Shown here: piece after piece, positions 5,202-6,515 of the stretch
Layout of the letters: every line of letters begins with the position of its first letter
How positions within the stretch are numbered: the stretch's first letter is position 1
Origin: Planctomycetota bacterium
Lineage (GTDB): Bacteria > Planctomycetota > Phycisphaerae > WQYP01
DNA length: 6,515 nt
NCBI GenBank assembly: GCA_021852245.1
Contig: JAJZNY010000435.1
Span: 1 to 6,515, forward strand
Direction of reading: 5' to 3'
Notes under the pieces: generated by a model
Told to the model about the DNA's origin: nothing
The model's input: only the letters and a program-made list of their open reading frames with translations
Database searches by the model: none
Position numbers and translations under genes: made by a program

Positions 5202-6515
5202 AGCGTAACAACGCGACACATTTCGTTCGTGGAGCTTCCGCAGGAATAATGCTCGTCGGCGGAATTCTTGGTGGCTGTGCTACCGTGCCTCGCCAAGCCG
5301 GATTCAAATCTGTCTCAGCGATAGCACGGAAACGTCTGAACACCGAGGTGATCTGGGCCCAAAATCATCGGCAGCAGATGAAGCTTCATGCAATCGTTGT
5401 TCGACTGCTTGCTCAACCGCTCACTCCGGCGGATGCGGTGGAAGTGGCGCTGCTGAATAATCCGTCGCTTCAGGAGCGTTATGAACAACTCGGCATTTCC
5501 GAGGCGCAGGTGATTCGCGCCGGGGTCATCAGCAATCCAGTACTTGCTTTCGATTTTCGATTCCCCGCAGCACCGAATTATGGTTGGGATGCAAGTGTCG
5601 CGCAGGATTTTGCGGATATTCTTCTGTTGCCGGCGAGAAAGAAGGAATCCGAGGCGCAATTTGCCGCCATGAAGTCATTGGTCGGCCAGTCGGTGATCCA
5701 ACTCGCAACGCGAACACGTCAGGCATACTACCGGGTCGTTGGGGATTCGCAGCTCATCGAATTGGAAACCAGTGTGAAGGCAGGTGAGGCCGCCGCGCTG
5801 GATATGGCAAAAAAACTCAGGCAGGCAGGTAACATTCCTTCATTGACGTACGATCGCCAGCTTGCCATGTATGAACAGATTCGACTGCAACTTGCGATGG
5901 ACAAGGCCAATTATCTTGAAGATCGCGAGCGGATGTTTCGGCTCATGGGGTTGTGGGGGGTGCAGGCTCACGTCCGTCTTCCCAATCGTCTGCCCATTCC
6001 CGCTCGCAGTATCCCCTTCAACGGCCTAACCGCCATGGCTTTACGCCAGAGTTTGCTGCTGACAGCCGCCCGCCATGAGCTTCAAGCCGCCGGGGTAGAT
6101 GTGCGCGTCGCAGGCTGGGCGGGGATATTGCCTGGCGCTACCATCGGTATGAATTACGTGCGTGATCCGGACGTCCGTGGCACTTTAGGACCGGCCATTT
6201 CCGTGCCTGTACCGATTTTCAGTCAGGGGCAGCCATCGCAGGCGATGGCCCGTGCCCGCTATCTGGCGGCCTGGCGACATTATGAGGCGCTGGCGATTGA
6301 CATTCGCTCGCGTGTGCGGGCACGGTGGGTGGCGGTGCGTGCCGATCGGCGGAGGGTTAAGTTTTATCAGCGTGTCATGTTGCCGCTTCGGCGGCGAATG
6401 CTTGCAGAGACGCAACGTTCCTACAACGGCATGTTTGACAGTGGCTTTCTGCTGATGCAGGCCAAGATCGATGAAATCAACACGGCTCGAAGTTATGTCA
6501 AAGCGCTGGAAAGCT
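5198..6515 (+). CDS. TolC/CusC-type outer-membrane factor lipoprotein (cut by right edge)
   Basis: Outer-membrane channel of a tripartite efflux system, carrying substrate from an inner-membrane pump and periplasmic adaptor across the outer membrane. The first 439 residues are visible and no stop is reached. The signal peptide (GIMLVGGILGGC) has a lipobox with Cys27, as in CusC/NodT-type channels that are anchored by acylation. The first OEP repeat starts LTPADAVEVALLNNPSLQER (75-94) with AQVIRAGVISNPVLAFDFRF (103-122), followed by long helices to about 255. The second starts near 276 (GLTAMALRQSLLLTAARHEL) and includes GPAISVPVPIFSQGQPSQAM (331-350), a hallmark of the repeat's beta/helix transition. 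About 45 residues between the lipid anchor and the first repeat are unassigned. The start is fixed by ATGA overlap and the SD at 5186-5192. Substrate is not encoded here; the Met-rich neighbour suggests Cu(I)/Ag(I). The gene lacks only its C-terminal portion. Confidence 0.93.
   Translation, partial: MKRNNATHFVRGASAGIMLVGGILGGCATVPRQAGFKSVSAIARKRLNTEVIWAQNHRQQMKLHAIVVRLLAQPLTPADAVEVALLNNPSLQERYEQLGISEAQVIRAGVISNPVLAFDFRFPAAPNYGWDASVAQDFADILLLPARKKESEAQFAAMKSLVGQSVIQLATRTRQAYYRVVGDSQLIELETSVKAGEAAALDMAKKLRQAGNIPSLTYDRQLAMYEQIRLQLAMDKANYLEDRERMFRLMGLWGVQAHVRLPNRLPIPARSIPFNGLTAMALRQSLLLTAARHELQAAGVDVRVAGWAGILPGATIGMNYVRDPDVRGTLGPAISVPVPIFSQGQPSQAMARARYLAAWRHYEALAIDIRSRVRARWVAVRADRRRVKFYQRVMLPLRRRMLAETQRSYNGMFDSGFLLMQAKIDEINTARSYVKALES

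Overview
This window most likely comes from a Gram-negative bacterium with an outer membrane: two predicted lipoproteins and a TolC-type outer-membrane channel sit at the right-hand end. Base composition is moderate, and TTG and GTG starts occur beside recognisable Shine-Dalgarno (SD) sites. The style of the aspartate-semialdehyde dehydrogenase, the EX7Q glycosyltransferase and the lipoprotein channel recalls Planctomycetota. That assignment is an impression from remembered family members, not a measurement.

Left part (1-4141) is read entirely on the minus strand. In transcription order it holds a cupin-domain protein of unknown role, then after a 124-bp gap asd (aspartate-semialdehyde dehydrogenase), truA (tRNA pseudouridine synthase I), a GT4 glycosyltransferase and the start of an exported protein that runs off the left edge. 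From asd onward the genes are packed like an operon. The asd stop abuts the truA ATG, the glycosyltransferase begins just after the truA stop, and the exported protein starts in a four-base GTGA overlap. The set mixes housekeeping functions (lysine/threonine/methionine and diaminopimelate precursors; tRNA modification) with surface-glycan and envelope functions.

Middle part (about 4142-4865) is a roughly 720-bp divergent region without a recognised gene. It contains a good sigma70-like promoter (4309-4336), an open frame of 140 codons whose ATG falls at the expected transcription start and which encodes a Cys/His-rich protein with a hydrophobic N-terminus (uncertain), a perfect 7-bp inverted repeat at 4686-4709, and a weaker promoter candidate just before the next gene.

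Right part (4866-6515) is read on the plus strand. It has a small lipoprotein with a methionine-rich C-terminus, joined by an ATGA overlap and a strong SD to a lipoprotein outer-membrane factor of the TolC/CusC type that is cut by the window end. The natural reading is the beginning of a tripartite efflux operon, possibly for Cu(I)/Ag(I). The Met-rich lipoprotein would be a metal-binding accessory, and the adaptor and RND pump would be expected beyond the right edge. The metal specificity is inference; no pump is visible here.

The most interesting items are the Met-rich lipoprotein coupled to the channel gene and the possible leaderless Cys/His-rich ORF upstream of it.
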